Source of the DNA: Brevibacterium permense
GTDB lineage: Bacteria; Actinomycetota; Actinomycetes; Actinomycetales; Brevibacteriaceae
Assembly (NCBI RefSeq): GCF_025506275.1
Contig: NZ_QYCP01000093.1
Coordinates: 124,001-188,000 of the forward strand
Reading direction: 5' to 3'
DNA length: 64,000 nucleotides
In this document: positions 18,313 to 27,101 of the stretch, in pieces
How positions within the stretch are numbered: position 1 is the stretch's first letter
How the letters are laid out: every line of letters starts with the position of its first letter
Made by a program: the position numbers and the translations under genes
Notes under the pieces: generated by a model
Seen by the model: only the letters and a program-made list of their open reading frames with translations
What the model was told of the DNA's origin: nothing
Databases searched by the model: none

Positions 18313-19064
18313 CTTGGTCTCTCCTCCGTCACTCGGCTGCTCGAGGAAGCGTGGGCGGCGACGGCCGCGCGCACGGCCTCGAGGTCACCCGAGGCGATGG
18401 CGGCCACGAGGTCCTCGTGCACCTGCAGGCGGGTGCCCCAGTAGCTCGCGTCGACCTCGCCGTCCTGCTCGGCGTGAGCACCTGAGAGAAACCCCAGAGT
18501 GCTTTCGTAGACAGGGCGGGCCATCGAATTCGGACAGATCGCCGCGATGGTCGCATGCAGCTTCCAGTTGCTCTGCATGAAGTCATCCCACGTCTGAGCC
18601 GCACGCATCTCGGCGAGGACCGCCTCGATCTCCCGGCAATCGGCCGCGGAGCGATGGATCGCGGCCTTCACTGCGATGAGCTCCTCAAGCGATTCGCGCA
18701 GTTCGATGGCATCCGCGGCTGAAGCCGGATCACCCTCGACGCGCATGAGCGTATGCCGCAGTCGCACGATCGGGGTCGTCTTCGCCACAAAGAGACCTCC
18801 GCCTCGACCGGGCCTGACGACGAGGACACCGCGATCACGGAGGAGCTTGACCGCCTCGCTCACGGTGGTCCGAGCCAACCCGGTCTCTTCGCGAATCGTT
18901 TCGAGTGTGCCGAAGAAATCGCCGGCTTCCAACTCGCGTTCACGGATGGCGTCGCGGATCGATTCAGCCAAGTGTTCCCCGCGCGACAGTGGACGGGAAC
19001 GGCTGCCTGAATGAGGGAGAAGAGCCTCGGCGGAGTTCTGGACATCGTCGGTGATCTGTGCCAT
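18309..19064 (-). CDS. GntR family regulator, FCD (FadR) type
   Basis: A 251-residue regulator with an N-terminal winged helix (LAESIRDAIRERELEAGDFF, TGLARTTVSEAVKLLRDRGV) and a helical C-terminal FCD ligand domain (ELRESLEELIAVKAA, LHATIAAICPN). FCD regulators usually repress catabolic genes and are released by a pathway acid. It is divergent from the FAH/transporter/monooxygenase operon. The palindrome at 19084-19099 sits between the two start codons, where one dimer could control both directions. Confidence 0.9.
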   Translation of the reverse strand: MAQITDDVQNSAEALLPHSGSRSRPLSRGEHLAESIRDAIRERELEAGDFFGTLETIREETGLARTTVSEAVKLLRDRGVLVVRPGRGGGLFVAKTTPIVRLRHTLMRVEGDPASAADAIELRESLEELIAVKAAIHRSAADCREIEAVLAEMRAAQTWDDFMQSNWKLHATIAAICPNSMARPVYESTLGFLSGAHAEQDGEVDASYWGTRLQVHEDLVAAIASGDLEAVRAAVAAHASSSSRVTEERPR

Positions 19065-19083
19065 GGTTCTATTTAACCATACA

Positions 19084-19099
19084 AAACATACATATGTTT
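19084..19099. promoter_or_regulatory. candidate GntR operator between divergent genes
   Basis: AAACATA-CA-TATGTTT is a perfect 7-base inverted repeat in the 62-base intergenic region. It begins 20 bases upstream of the gntR start and ends 27 bases before the FAH start. Its location, symmetry and AT-richness against a GC-rich background support an operator for the adjacent GntR protein. Direct binding is inferred. Confidence 0.6.
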
Positions 19100-19126
19100 A
19101 AGCTCTTTACCCTGCGAGGAGACGCA

Positions 19127-19981
19127 ATGAAGCTCATCGGACTGGAAGCCCCCGACCACACGACGTTCGTGGCTGACCGAGTGTCTGCGACCGAAGCGCG
19201 TGTGATCGCGGAACTCCGCGAATTCTGGTCCGATGCCGATGCGCACATCGCGGCGACAGGCGAGGCCGAGCGCGGAGGCACCGGTGAGACCGTCGCCATC
19301 GCCGACTACCAGGTCGTTCCGCCCGTCCTGCCCGAGGCCCGAGTCATCTGCATCGGGCTGAACTACCGCGCCCACCATGCCGAGGGTAGCTTCAAGGAAG
19401 AAGCCTTCCCGGAGCACCCGACGCTCTTCGCGCGCTGGACCCGCAGCCTCAGCGTCGACGGCGCCGAAATCCCGGTGCCCGCCAACGAGCGCGGCCTCGA
19501 CTGGGAAGGTGAGATCGTCGCGTACGTCGGCGCCACCCTCGCCGACGCCGATGAGGACGAGGCCCAGGAGGCGATCGTCGGCTATTCGACGTTCAACGAC
19601 GTCACCTCCCGCATCGCACAGAAGCTCACCTCGCAGTGGATCCTCGGGAAGAACGGTGACAACTCGGGTCCGCTCGGCCCGATCATCCCTGCCTCCGAAG
19701 TCGGCAGCCTTGCCGACGGACTGCGCGTGCAGACACGAGTCAACGGTGCGACCGTCCAGGACGGCAACACATCAGACATCGTCTACTCGCCCGCCTCGAC
19801 ACTGTCCCTCATTTCGCGCACTTTCACTCTGCAGCCCGGCGACCTCCTGGCCACAGGCACCCCCGAAGGAGTCGGTTACACGCGAGAACCAGAATGGCTC
19901 CTCCAGCCCGGCGACACCGTTGAAGTCGAGGTCGACAAGCTCGGCACCCTGCGTAACCGCATCATCGCGCGTTCGAACTGA
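19127..19981 (+). CDS. fumarylacetoacetate hydrolase (FAH) family protein
   Basis: A 284-residue enzyme of the FAH family, which hydrolyses C-C bonds of acylpyruvate-type ring-cleavage products. Typical blocks are ICIGLNYRAHHAE, the metal-binding acidic cluster in RGLDWEGEIVAYVG, the STFNDVTSR block, and TGTPEGVGYTRE in place of the usual TGTPxGVG. ATG 19127 follows GAGGAGA; an open frame reaches back to 19058 but would cross the operator. It is the first gene of the aromatic operon, followed by an AAHS transporter and a flavin monooxygenase. Fumarylpyruvate-like substrates are typical, but the real substrate is not shown. Confidence 0.88.
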   Translation: MKLIGLEAPDHTTFVADRVSATEARVIAELREFWSDADAHIAATGEAERGGTGETVAIADYQVVPPVLPEARVICIGLNYRAHHAEGSFKEEAFPEHPTLFARWTRSLSVDGAEIPVPANERGLDWEGEIVAYVGATLADADEDEAQEAIVGYSTFNDVTSRIAQKLTSQWILGKNGDNSGPLGPIIPASEVGSLADGLRVQTRVNGATVQDGNTSDIVYSPASTLSLISRTFTLQPGDLLATGTPEGVGYTREPEWLLQPGDTVEVEVDKLGTLRNRIIARSN

Positions 19982-20038
19982 GCTCGCGGCATTCTCCATC
20001 CATCCTGTTCCAGACCACCACTTCAAAGGCGAAGATCA

Positions 20039-21280
20039 ATGACACAGCTGCGAACCCCCACCTGGGCGATCCTCCTCATCTGCTGGACCGCGCTCCTCTG
20101 CGATGGCTACGACCTCTACGTCTACGGTGCCACCCTGCCCGGTTTCCTCGGCAACCCCGACTGGGGTGTGACGAAGAGCCTCGCCGGCACTGTCGGCAGC
20201 GTCGCACTCATCGGCATGCTGATCGGATCCCTTGCGGCCGGAACGCTGACCGACAGGCTCGGCCGGCGACGGCTGCTGATGACCTCGCTCGGCATCTTCA
20301 GCCTCGGGATGATTCTGTGCGCCGTTGCCCCGAACTTCACGGTCTTCGCGGTCTTCCGGTTCATCACGTGCATCGGAGTCGGCGGGGTCCTGCCCACCGC
20401 TGTGGCCATCGCGAATGAGTCCGCGCCCAAGGGCAAGGTCTCACTCGCCGTCGGAGCGGTGCTCACCGGACCGCCGGTGGGTTCGCTCGTGGGGGCGCTG
20501 ACGGCCACCGCGCTCGTCGTCGACCACGGTGTGCGCCCGGTCTACGCTCTCGGCGGACTCTCACTCATCCTGCTGCTCGCAGTGTGGCGGTGGCTGCCCG
20601 AATCCGAAGTATTCCTCGCAGCAAAGGCCGCACCAGCGACCGCTGGTCATGTCCGCGCCTCCGGGGTCTCGCGACTGTTCACCGCCCGTCAGCTCGTCCC
20701 GACGCTGCTGTTCTGGACCGTGTGTGCGATCAGCATGCTCACGATGTTCGGGATCACGACGTGGCTGCCAGTCATCATGCAGGGTGCTGGATTCGCCGCA
20801 CAGTCCTCGATCGCGTTCCTGTCGATCTACTCGCTGGGCTGCATCATCGGAACCGTGGTCATCGCCTGGATCGCACAGCAGTCGGCCCCGAAATACATGG
20901 TCATCCTCGGCTTCTCGACTGCGGCACTGTCGCTGTTGGCAGTGTCGATGACGGAGAACCACCTCCTGCTCTTCGCCGCGATCTTCTTCGCCGGCGTCGG
21001 GGGAATGGGGACTCAGAACATGATCAACGATCACATCGCCCAGTACTATCCACCAGAGGTCCGTGCCACCGGGCTCGGTTGGGCGCTCGCCGCCGGCCGC
21101 CTCGGCGCCATCGTCGGGCCCACCTATGGTGCAGTCGCCGCCACCCTCGGCGGTTCACCGGGAGCAGCGGCCATGTGGTTCGCAATCCCCGCCGTGCTCG
21201 GCGCAGTTGCAGCCATCGCCATGCCGCTGCGTGACAGCACCGCAACCGCCACCAAGCCCACTGAAGGAGTTTCTGCGTGA
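20039..21280 (+). CDS. aromatic acid/H+ symporter, AAHS family MFS
   Basis: A 413-residue, 12-helix transporter of the aromatic acid:H+ symport family. The first helix contains CWTALLCDGYDLYVYGATLP, matching the DGxDxxxxG motif of AAHS members. Loop 2-3 reads GTLTDRLGRRRLLM, the MFS signature with the AAHS form. It lies 57 bases after the FAH gene, and its stop overlaps the next GTG start. The presence of this transporter strongly suggests that the cluster degrades an imported benzoate-like or hydroxycinnamate-like acid. Confidence 0.9.
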   Translation: MTQLRTPTWAILLICWTALLCDGYDLYVYGATLPGFLGNPDWGVTKSLAGTVGSVALIGMLIGSLAAGTLTDRLGRRRLLMTSLGIFSLGMILCAVAPNFTVFAVFRFITCIGVGGVLPTAVAIANESAPKGKVSLAVGAVLTGPPVGSLVGALTATALVVDHGVRPVYALGGLSLILLLAVWRWLPESEVFLAAKAAPATAGHVRASGVSRLFTARQLVPTLLFWTVCAISMLTMFGITTWLPVIMQGAGFAAQSSIAFLSIYSLGCIIGTVVIAWIAQQSAPKYMVILGFSTAALSLLAVSMTENHLLLFAAIFFAGVGGMGTQNMINDHIAQYYPPEVRATGLGWALAAGRLGAIVGPTYGAVAATLGGSPGAAAMWFAIPAVLGAVAAIAMPLRDSTATATKPTEGVSA

Positions 21281-23073
21281 CCATCGCTCAAGGCCTCGAC
21301 GCGGTCCCCGATCGAACGACCGTCGCCATCGCCGGCGGCGGACCGAGCGGGACGTATCTGGCCCTGCGTCTGGCGAGGGCCGGCATCGATTCGGTCGTCA
21401 TCGAGCCGCGAATCGAGGTCGACCAGCTGCGCCCGCGTGCCAAGACCACGAACGCGCGAACCATGTCGCTGCTGGCCGGCATCGGGTTGGCCGAAAGAGT
21501 CCGTGAAACGGCCGCGCTGCCTGTCTCCTATTCCCAAGACGTCATTTTCTGCACGAGTTTGAGAGGCCACGAACTCAGACGCTTCCACCAGGCGTTCCAA
21601 CTCATCGACGGCGACTACGGGCTCTCCCCGGAATGCGGCCAGCAGATCCCCCAACCTCAGGTCGAGCAGGTGCTGCGCGAGGCGGCGGCGCAGAGCGAAC
21701 ACATCACCTTCGTGACCGGAGTGCGCGCACTGAATGCGGATCCGTCGGCCTCAACTGTCAGTGTGGCTTCGGCTGCCGCTGATGACGGTGCCGGAGATGA
21801 TCCCGACACAGTCGAACTGGCGGCGAAGTGGATCATCGGTGCCGACGGTGGGACATCGCGCGTGCGCAAATCGCTCGGCATCGCCTTCCAGGGGACGAGC
21901 GCTCCGCGCCCGAACTTCAACGTCGTCTTCACCTCGTCGAGGTTGCGCAAGCAGGTGAGCATCGACCCGGCCGTGCAGTGGTGGATCGTCAACGAGAGCA
22001 CCTCGGGGATGATCGGCGAACTCGACCGTGACGGCACATGGTGGGCCATCCTGCAGGGCTGTGAACCGATGGATGACCCCGCCGAGGTGGCTGCAGCGAT
22101 CCGGACGATGGCAGGCGTCGGTCCCGATGTCGACATCGAGGTGCTCGCGACCGATTCGTGGACTGCGCGGATGCTGCTCGCCGATTCGTACGGGGGCCGG
22201 GAGAGCGACGGTCGTATCTTCCTCGTCGGAGATGCGGCGCATCTCAATCCGCCGTGGGGCGGCCATGGTTTCAACACCTGCATCTCCGATGCGGAGAACC
22301 TCGCGTGGAAGCTCATCGCCGTCCATGAAGGGTGGGCGAGCTCGAGTCTCCTCGACAGCTACGAAGAGGAACGTCGTCCAGTGGCGGCTCGGATGATCGC
22401 CGATGCCGCGGCGAACGGCAAAGCCCTCGCCTACGACTTCGTCGACCCGCAGCTCGATGAGGCCGGTGACCAGGGCGATGAGGTGCGATCACGGGTCCGC
22501 GGAGCCCTGGCCGTCAAGGCCAGTGAGTTCCACTCCGAAGGGCTTGTGCTCGGATACGAATACGCCGGGACCTCCCGCGTCGCGCCCGGCCCCACGCCCT
22601 TCGTCGATGCCGTCGAATACCGGCCGCAGGCTCTGCCCGGATGTCTGCTTCCGCACTTTCGCCTGACCAGCGGAGCGAGCGTGTACCCCGAAGCGCGCGG
22701 TTTCACTGTTTTCGTCACCGGCGATGCTGCCGCACACCTCACCACTGAAGTACTCGAGCGCACGGCCAGAGAGGGCTCGATCCCGCTGCGGGTCGTCCGT
22801 TTGTCGGGACCAGATGCAGAGGCAGCGCGTGAGCACTGGGGTGAGGACCTGGTGCTCGTGAGGCCCGATCTCCATATTGCAGCCACTGCGTCGGCCTCGG
22901 CGAAGAAGGACGGTGGGCACGGCGACGGTGTGGGTGACGATGTAACATCACCGGATGCCGTTCTCGCCGCGGCACTGCTGACGGCGGTCGGGACGTCGAC
23001 GACAGGAGACCGATCGAGCAGATCGGACGACTCAGCGCCGGGAGGCGCGGACCAACATAGGGAGGTCTCATGA
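21277..23073 (+). CDS. FAD-dependent aromatic hydroxylase (PheA/TfdB/MhpA-like)
   Basis: A 598-residue single-component flavin monooxygenase. The FAD fold is VAIAGGGPSGTYLALRLARA, the DG motif is WIIGADGGTSRVRKSLGI, and the GD motif is IFLVGDAAHLNPPWGGHGFN. A C-terminal thioredoxin-like region (about residues 450-560) is present as in phenol and resorcinol hydroxylases, followed by a low-complexity Ser/Asp/Gly tail. It should use NAD(P)H and O2 to hydroxylate a phenolic ring. GTG 21277 overlaps the transporter stop, with GAAGGAG upstream; its own stop overlaps the next ATG. The aromatic substrate is unknown. Confidence 0.9.
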   Translation: MTIAQGLDAVPDRTTVAIAGGGPSGTYLALRLARAGIDSVVIEPRIEVDQLRPRAKTTNARTMSLLAGIGLAERVRETAALPVSYSQDVIFCTSLRGHELRRFHQAFQLIDGDYGLSPECGQQIPQPQVEQVLREAAAQSEHITFVTGVRALNADPSASTVSVASAAADDGAGDDPDTVELAAKWIIGADGGTSRVRKSLGIAFQGTSAPRPNFNVVFTSSRLRKQVSIDPAVQWWIVNESTSGMIGELDRDGTWWAILQGCEPMDDPAEVAAAIRTMAGVGPDVDIEVLATDSWTARMLLADSYGGRESDGRIFLVGDAAHLNPPWGGHGFNTCISDAENLAWKLIAVHEGWASSSLLDSYEEERRPVAARMIADAAANGKALAYDFVDPQLDEAGDQGDEVRSRVRGALAVKASEFHSEGLVLGYEYAGTSRVAPGPTPFVDAVEYRPQALPGCLLPHFRLTSGASVYPEARGFTVFVTGDAAAHLTTEVLERTAREGSIPLRVVRLSGPDAEAAREHWGEDLVLVRPDLHIAATASASAKKDGGHGDGVGDDVTSPDAVLAAALLTAVGTSTTGDRSSRSDDSAPGGADQHREVS

Positions 23074-24047
23074 CCCACACCATCGCATTCGACCCGACCC
23101 ATCCCGAGCTGCTCCTCGACCTCGCCGTTCCCATCGGCCGGCCACCGGAGACGGGATGGCCCGTCATCGTCTGGGTCCATGGAGGCGGGTGGCGCCTGCA
23201 GGATCGCACGGCCCGTCCCGATTTCTCCCGGCACTTCTGTTCCGCCGGGTTCGCGATGGTCTCCATCGACTATCGTCTCGCACCAGAGCATCCCCATCCG
23301 GCCCAAGTCCTCGACCTGCGTCAAGCGCTCCGCTGGTTGCGCAGACATGCGAACGACTACAGTCTCGACAGCGAGTCGATCGGTCTGTGGGGCTCCTCAG
23401 CAGGGTCGCACATCGCCGCGTTCACGGCTCTGAGCGCTCACACACCAAGGCTGCCAGGGGAGACTGTTCCCGCCGATGACGAGAAGCTGAGCACCGAGGT
23501 GGCTTGCGTCGTCGACGGCTACGGTCCCACCGACATCGCCGCTCTGCTGCCGGGACTCCCCGAAGCCGAACCGGGGACCCCCGCGGAGCCGGGGCCGGGT
23601 GAACGACGCGCGGCCACTCCCGAGGAGGACCTCCTCGGCGGACTTCCTCCCACCGTTTCAGCATACGAGGATCTGCGTGAGCGCGCCCGCGAGGCGAGCC
23701 CTGTGCTCCTCGACGTCAGCGGCCCGCCGCCCTTCTTCATCCTGCATGGAACCGCGGACACCGCGGTTCCCGCTGATCAGTCGCGGAGCCTCCACGAATA
23801 TCTGAGTGCACGCGGCGGTGAGTCCCTGCTCTACCTCATCGAGGGCTTCGGCCATGGGTTCTTCAACCCGGGAGAAGTGCTCGAGCTCGGTCCCGGCATC
23901 CGACTCGACAACGGCCGTCTCGAGGCCGAACCCGAGACTCCCTTCACTGCCGACAACCGCGGCAGCTTCGACCCGGTTGGACGTCACCCGTCCTTCACGC
24001 TCGTCCGTGACTTCTTCACCCACCACCTCTGCGTCCGCAGGCGCTGA
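23070..24047 (+). CDS. alpha/beta hydrolase, hormone-sensitive-lipase type esterase
   Basis: A 325-residue serine esterase. The oxyanion motif HGGGWR is present in VIVWVHGGGWRLQD, the nucleophile elbow is GLWGSSAGSHIAAF, the acid Asp is in LHGTADTAVPADQS, and the His is in EGFGHGFFNPG. It is tightly coupled to the monooxygenase gene (ATGA overlap). In an aromatic cluster it could hydrolyse an aryl ester or the depside made by a quercetinase-like dioxygenase; the latter is a hypothesis resting on the next gene. Confidence 0.88.
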   Translation: MTHTIAFDPTHPELLLDLAVPIGRPPETGWPVIVWVHGGGWRLQDRTARPDFSRHFCSAGFAMVSIDYRLAPEHPHPAQVLDLRQALRWLRRHANDYSLDSESIGLWGSSAGSHIAAFTALSAHTPRLPGETVPADDEKLSTEVACVVDGYGPTDIAALLPGLPEAEPGTPAEPGPGERRAATPEEDLLGGLPPTVSAYEDLRERAREASPVLLDVSGPPPFFILHGTADTAVPADQSRSLHEYLSARGGESLLYLIEGFGHGFFNPGEVLELGPGIRLDNGRLEAEPETPFTADNRGSFDPVGRHPSFTLVRDFFTHHLCVRRR

Positions 24048-24095
24048 CCGGCTATGACACCGAACCCACGTTCCACCTCTGATGAAAGGCCGACA

Positions 24096-25190
24096 ATGAC
24101 CACAGCATTCGATTGGGAGAGCATCCAGAAGACCGCTCTGCTGCGTGATGAACTTCCCGGGGAACTCGCCCCATTCGCACTGTCTTCGGGGGAAGGCCTG
24201 CGTCACCACCTCGGCGACTGGCACGTGACGACGATGGCGAGGCATGCGGACACCGGTGGGGAGTTCTCGCTGTACCGGATCGCTCTTCCCGGCGGATCGA
24301 ACTCTCCGTTTCTGTCGGTGCCGGGGCACTCGTTCGTTCACGTCGTCGAAGGCGAGGTGACGGTGACCTTCGACGGACGGTCCCATCGCCTCATCGGCGG
24401 GGATTCAGGGTCGATCCCTGCAGGGACCCGGTTCTCAATCGCCGGCGGGGCCGCGTTCAACTCGCTCTTCCTCTACTCCACCGAGGACTGGCTGCACCGC
24501 CTGGCCGGTGACGCCGGGGAAGAGACGGGGGCGCATATCTTCTCCAGGCGACCCGCCTCGTCAGTCTCCGCGCTGCTCCGCAGCGAACTCGTCGATGGGT
24601 ACGGGGTCACGATCCACGACGGCAGCGACATCTCGTCCGGTGCATCCTCCAGCGACGGATCATCGGTCGGCGGGACCGCTGCGACCCGCCCTGGCAATCA
24701 TCTGCCCGACGGTGAGGTGCCTTTCGTCAATGCGGCCGGGCACGGCGACCGCTACGAGACCTTCGAACAGATGAACACCTACCCGGTGCGCGCCCGCAAC
24801 ACCGGGGGCCGGTTCTTCGCCATGGACACGAGGGGCGCCAAGACCCCCTACATTCCGCTGCACTTCCACCAGGAGCATTCGGAGAACTTCCTCTGCCTCG
24901 GCGGCCGGGTCAGACTCCATGCCAACGGCGAAGAGGTGGTCCTCGCCCCTGGCGACTTCCTCCATGCGCCGGCAGGGACGATCCACAGCTTCTCCCTTGC
25001 CGCGAACAACACGCACATGCTCGGCCTGCTCACGCCCCCGGTGTTCGAACCGTTCTTCGAGTACATGAACGACCCAACCGAGGAGTACGTCCACGTCGAG
25101 GGCGGAGAGCCGCACTTCCCGGCCGCAGGATTCGCGAAGGCCCAGGCAGAGCTCGACCTTGTGGTGGTCGGCCCTCCACCGGAGTCCTGA
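24096..25190 (+). CDS. bicupin dioxygenase, quercetin 2,3-dioxygenase-like
   Basis: A 364-residue two-cupin protein resembling quercetinases. The C-terminal cupin has an intact 3-His/1-Glu site: PLHFHQEHSENFLC (HxHxxxxE) and GDFLHAPAGTIHSFS (PxGxxH). In the N-terminal cupin the corresponding stretch is SPFLSVPGHSFVHVVEGEV, which lacks the HxH pair, so only one metal site is likely. The opening SSGEGLRHHLGDWHV and ADTGGEFSLYRI recall quercetinase N-termini. ATG 24096 follows GAAAGG; upstream in-frame codons add 14 residues without a good site. It is the last intact gene of the operon. Other bicupins, such as gentisate or hydroxynaphthoate dioxygenases, fit the motifs less well. Confidence 0.75.
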   Translation: MTTAFDWESIQKTALLRDELPGELAPFALSSGEGLRHHLGDWHVTTMARHADTGGEFSLYRIALPGGSNSPFLSVPGHSFVHVVEGEVTVTFDGRSHRLIGGDSGSIPAGTRFSIAGGAAFNSLFLYSTEDWLHRLAGDAGEETGAHIFSRRPASSVSALLRSELVDGYGVTIHDGSDISSGASSSDGSSVGGTAATRPGNHLPDGEVPFVNAAGHGDRYETFEQMNTYPVRARNTGGRFFAMDTRGAKTPYIPLHFHQEHSENFLCLGGRVRLHANGEEVVLAPGDFLHAPAGTIHSFSLAANNTHMLGLLTPPVFEPFFEYMNDPTEEYVHVEGGEPHFPAAGFAKAQAELDLVVVGPPPES

Positions 25191-25226
25191 CTCGGCCCCT
25201 GTGGCCCGGCGGGGCACTTGTTCGCC

Positions 25227-25519
25227 GAGTCCACCTTCTCGACGGCGCTGCTCGATACGTCTGATTGGACCGCGCAGTGGGCAGGGTCTACACACCCATA
25301 ATCAACGGGCGCGTCTGCGACGACCAGGTTCTGGTCCCTGGTTATGACAGTTACGAGCATCGGATCAGCGTGCAGTGCTCGGATGTCACCGCACTGCTCC
25401 GCCCAGGTGAGAACGTCATCGGAGTCGCCCTTGCCGATGGTCGGTGGACAGGCAGGTTCGAGATCTCAGGCTCCAGCGCTCAGTTCGGCGACCGGACCTC
25501 CCCCGACCGTGCCCTGTAG
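25227..25519 (+). pseudogene. decayed fragment of alpha-L-rhamnosidase (GH78) N-terminal region
   Basis: Two short blocks in different frames look like the start of a GH78 enzyme. The first (from 25227) encodes FSTALLDTSDWTAQWAG, resembling the pre-domain sequence. After an apparent deletion and frame change, the second (about 25280-25519) encodes IINGRVCDDQVLVPGYDSYE and LLRPGENVIGVALADGRWTG, typical of the rhamnosidase N-terminal domain. No start codon, catalytic domain or ribosome site remains. It follows the quercetinase-like gene, so an ancestral rhamnosidase would fit a flavonoid-glycoside locus. Confidence 0.6.
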
Positions 25520-25530
25520 TCTCTGCCGGA

Positions 25531-26463
25531 CTAGCGCACTCGCAGCGCCGCGGGCTTGATCGTCACATCGATCCGGTTAGTTTCACCGACTTCGTCACCG
25601 TCAACCTCGACGATGCGCGGCTGCTCAAGCTCAATCGTCAATGAAGAAATCCGCTGATGTATCGCGCTCTCACTGCTCTGCGCAGACTCGTCCTTCGCCA
25701 TCATCTTCCGCAGACCGTTATCCCACACCATGTTCTTCATCGTGTCGAGCCAACCGGCGACACCCTCTGCCTTGAGGATAAGGACATCCAGTTCACCATC
25801 GGTGGGATCGGCATCGGGAAGGAGAGTGATACCACCCTGCAACGTGCCGCAATTGCCGACGATGAGCGTATGCGCCGACTCGTGCCCGATCGGTTCACCT
25901 CCGCGTGACAGGTTGATCTCCATGACATCGCTGGCAGAGACGGCACGCCCAAGCGACTCAACATAGGCCAGCCATCCTGCCTTGTCCTTAAGGTCATCGT
26001 TGGTCTCTGTGATCATGTGGGCATCTATTCCGAACCCGGCCATGACGACGAAAGGCTCACGATTCATGCCCTGGGGAAGGGTGACCTCCACCCAGCCCAT
26101 GTCGATTTCGCGTGCTGTGCCGTTGAAGGCGCGATCCATTGCCTCGCCCAAGCTGTTGAGCGGAACGTCGAGATTGCGGGCTAGGAGGTTCCCGGTCCCC
26201 AGCGGAACGATGCCGAGCTCGGCAGAGGAGCCGATCTCCGCGAGGTGACCAGCGATCGCACGGACTGTCCCGTCCCCTCCTGCCGCGATGATCACTTCAG
26301 CACCGGCATCGAGCGCGGCCTGCGTCGCTGATTTGCCGGGATCGTCTTCCTCAGTTTCGTGCCACGTGATATCGACGCCAGTCTGTGTCGGGAGCGCGGC
26401 CTCAAGGTCTGCCTTCTCGGTCTTGGACGGATTCCACACAATGCCGACCTGATTGGCATTCAT
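25531..26463 (-). CDS. diacylglycerol kinase family lipid kinase
   Basis: A 310-residue DAGK-catalytic-domain protein (YegS/BmrU/DgkB type), which phosphorylates a lipid such as diacylglycerol or sphingosine-like bases using ATP. The N-terminal nucleotide site is VIIAAGGDGTVRAIAGH, followed by LGIVPLGTGNLLARNLD, and the C-terminal beta-domain ends with IVEVDGDEVGE. ATG 26463 is chosen for GAGAGGAC upstream and because the family usually starts at VGIVWNPSK; a longer frame to 26535 has a low-complexity leader. It is convergent with the rhamnosidase remnant and divergent from a hypothetical gene. Confidence 0.9.
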   Translation of the reverse strand: MNANQVGIVWNPSKTEKADLEAALPTQTGVDITWHETEEDDPGKSATQAALDAGAEVIIAAGGDGTVRAIAGHLAEIGSSAELGIVPLGTGNLLARNLDVPLNSLGEAMDRAFNGTAREIDMGWVEVTLPQGMNREPFVVMAGFGIDAHMITETNDDLKDKAGWLAYVESLGRAVSASDVMEINLSRGGEPIGHESAHTLIVGNCGTLQGGITLLPDADPTDGELDVLILKAEGVAGWLDTMKNMVWDNGLRKMMAKDESAQSSESAIHQRISSLTIELEQPRIVEVDGDEVGETNRIDVTIKPAALRVR

Positions 26464-26621
26464 TTCGGGTCCTCTCTTAGACGATGCTGCGGGTGGTGTT
26501 GCTTGGGCATCGGCTTCAGCCGTCGGCCTGTTCACAGGCTAGCGCAGTCGTGACCACGTCAGGCAGGCAGCCCGCTCTGATCCAGCCCAACCTCCAGCTA
26601 CTTCCAAGGATGGAGGGCGCC

Positions 26622-27101
26622 ATGATCACCTCCAGCGACCCGACCGGCCGTCTCGTCCGCCCTGCTCGGGGCGGACGGACTTCGATCACAGACGCTCACC
26701 AGGCTGACGGCTCTGCGACGGGATGCTCACCAACTGGCATTGCCGACGCACAGGCATTGGAGCCGAGAGCCTTTTCGGTATATAACACTGACATCAATCA
26801 CGACGCCGTTGGACCGAAGCTAGGTGATGAGAAGTTGCGTTGGGAACAGACAGCGATAGAGACCGCTAAACAGGTTCATCCCGATCCCGAGTTTGATGTC
26901 CTGGGACACTCCTATTCGCTTTCGGTGTTGCGCGAGCACAAACGGGAAGCATTCGTCGATGGTGCACGATGGCAACGAAGCAGACTCGGAAGCGATGAGA
27001 GCGTCGAACGCGTCCGGGCGTACCTCCGCGACACTGTCGGCATAGACGTCGACGAAAATACTCCCCGCGAACTGGTCAAGGCGTTGCTTAAGGAGTCCTG
27101 A
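26622..27101 (+). CDS. hypothetical protein
   Basis: Not recognised. The 159-residue product has a disordered first half rich in Gly, Ser, Asp and Ala, and a more ordered, charged helical C-terminal half (LRWEQTAIETAKQVHPD, then YSLSVLREHKREAFVDGARW, and a terminal RELVKALLKES). The helix GVDVDEN-like segment near the end (TVGIDVDENTPRELVKALL) could be a small folding unit. ATG 26622 has GGAGG five bases upstream. No membrane segment or cofactor motif is visible. It stands alone before a gene-poor stretch, so it may be an accessory gene. Confidence 0.6.
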   Translation: MITSSDPTGRLVRPARGGRTSITDAHQADGSATGCSPTGIADAQALEPRAFSVYNTDINHDAVGPKLGDEKLRWEQTAIETAKQVHPDPEFDVLGHSYSLSVLREHKREAFVDGARWQRSRLGSDESVERVRAYLRDTVGIDVDENTPRELVKALLKES

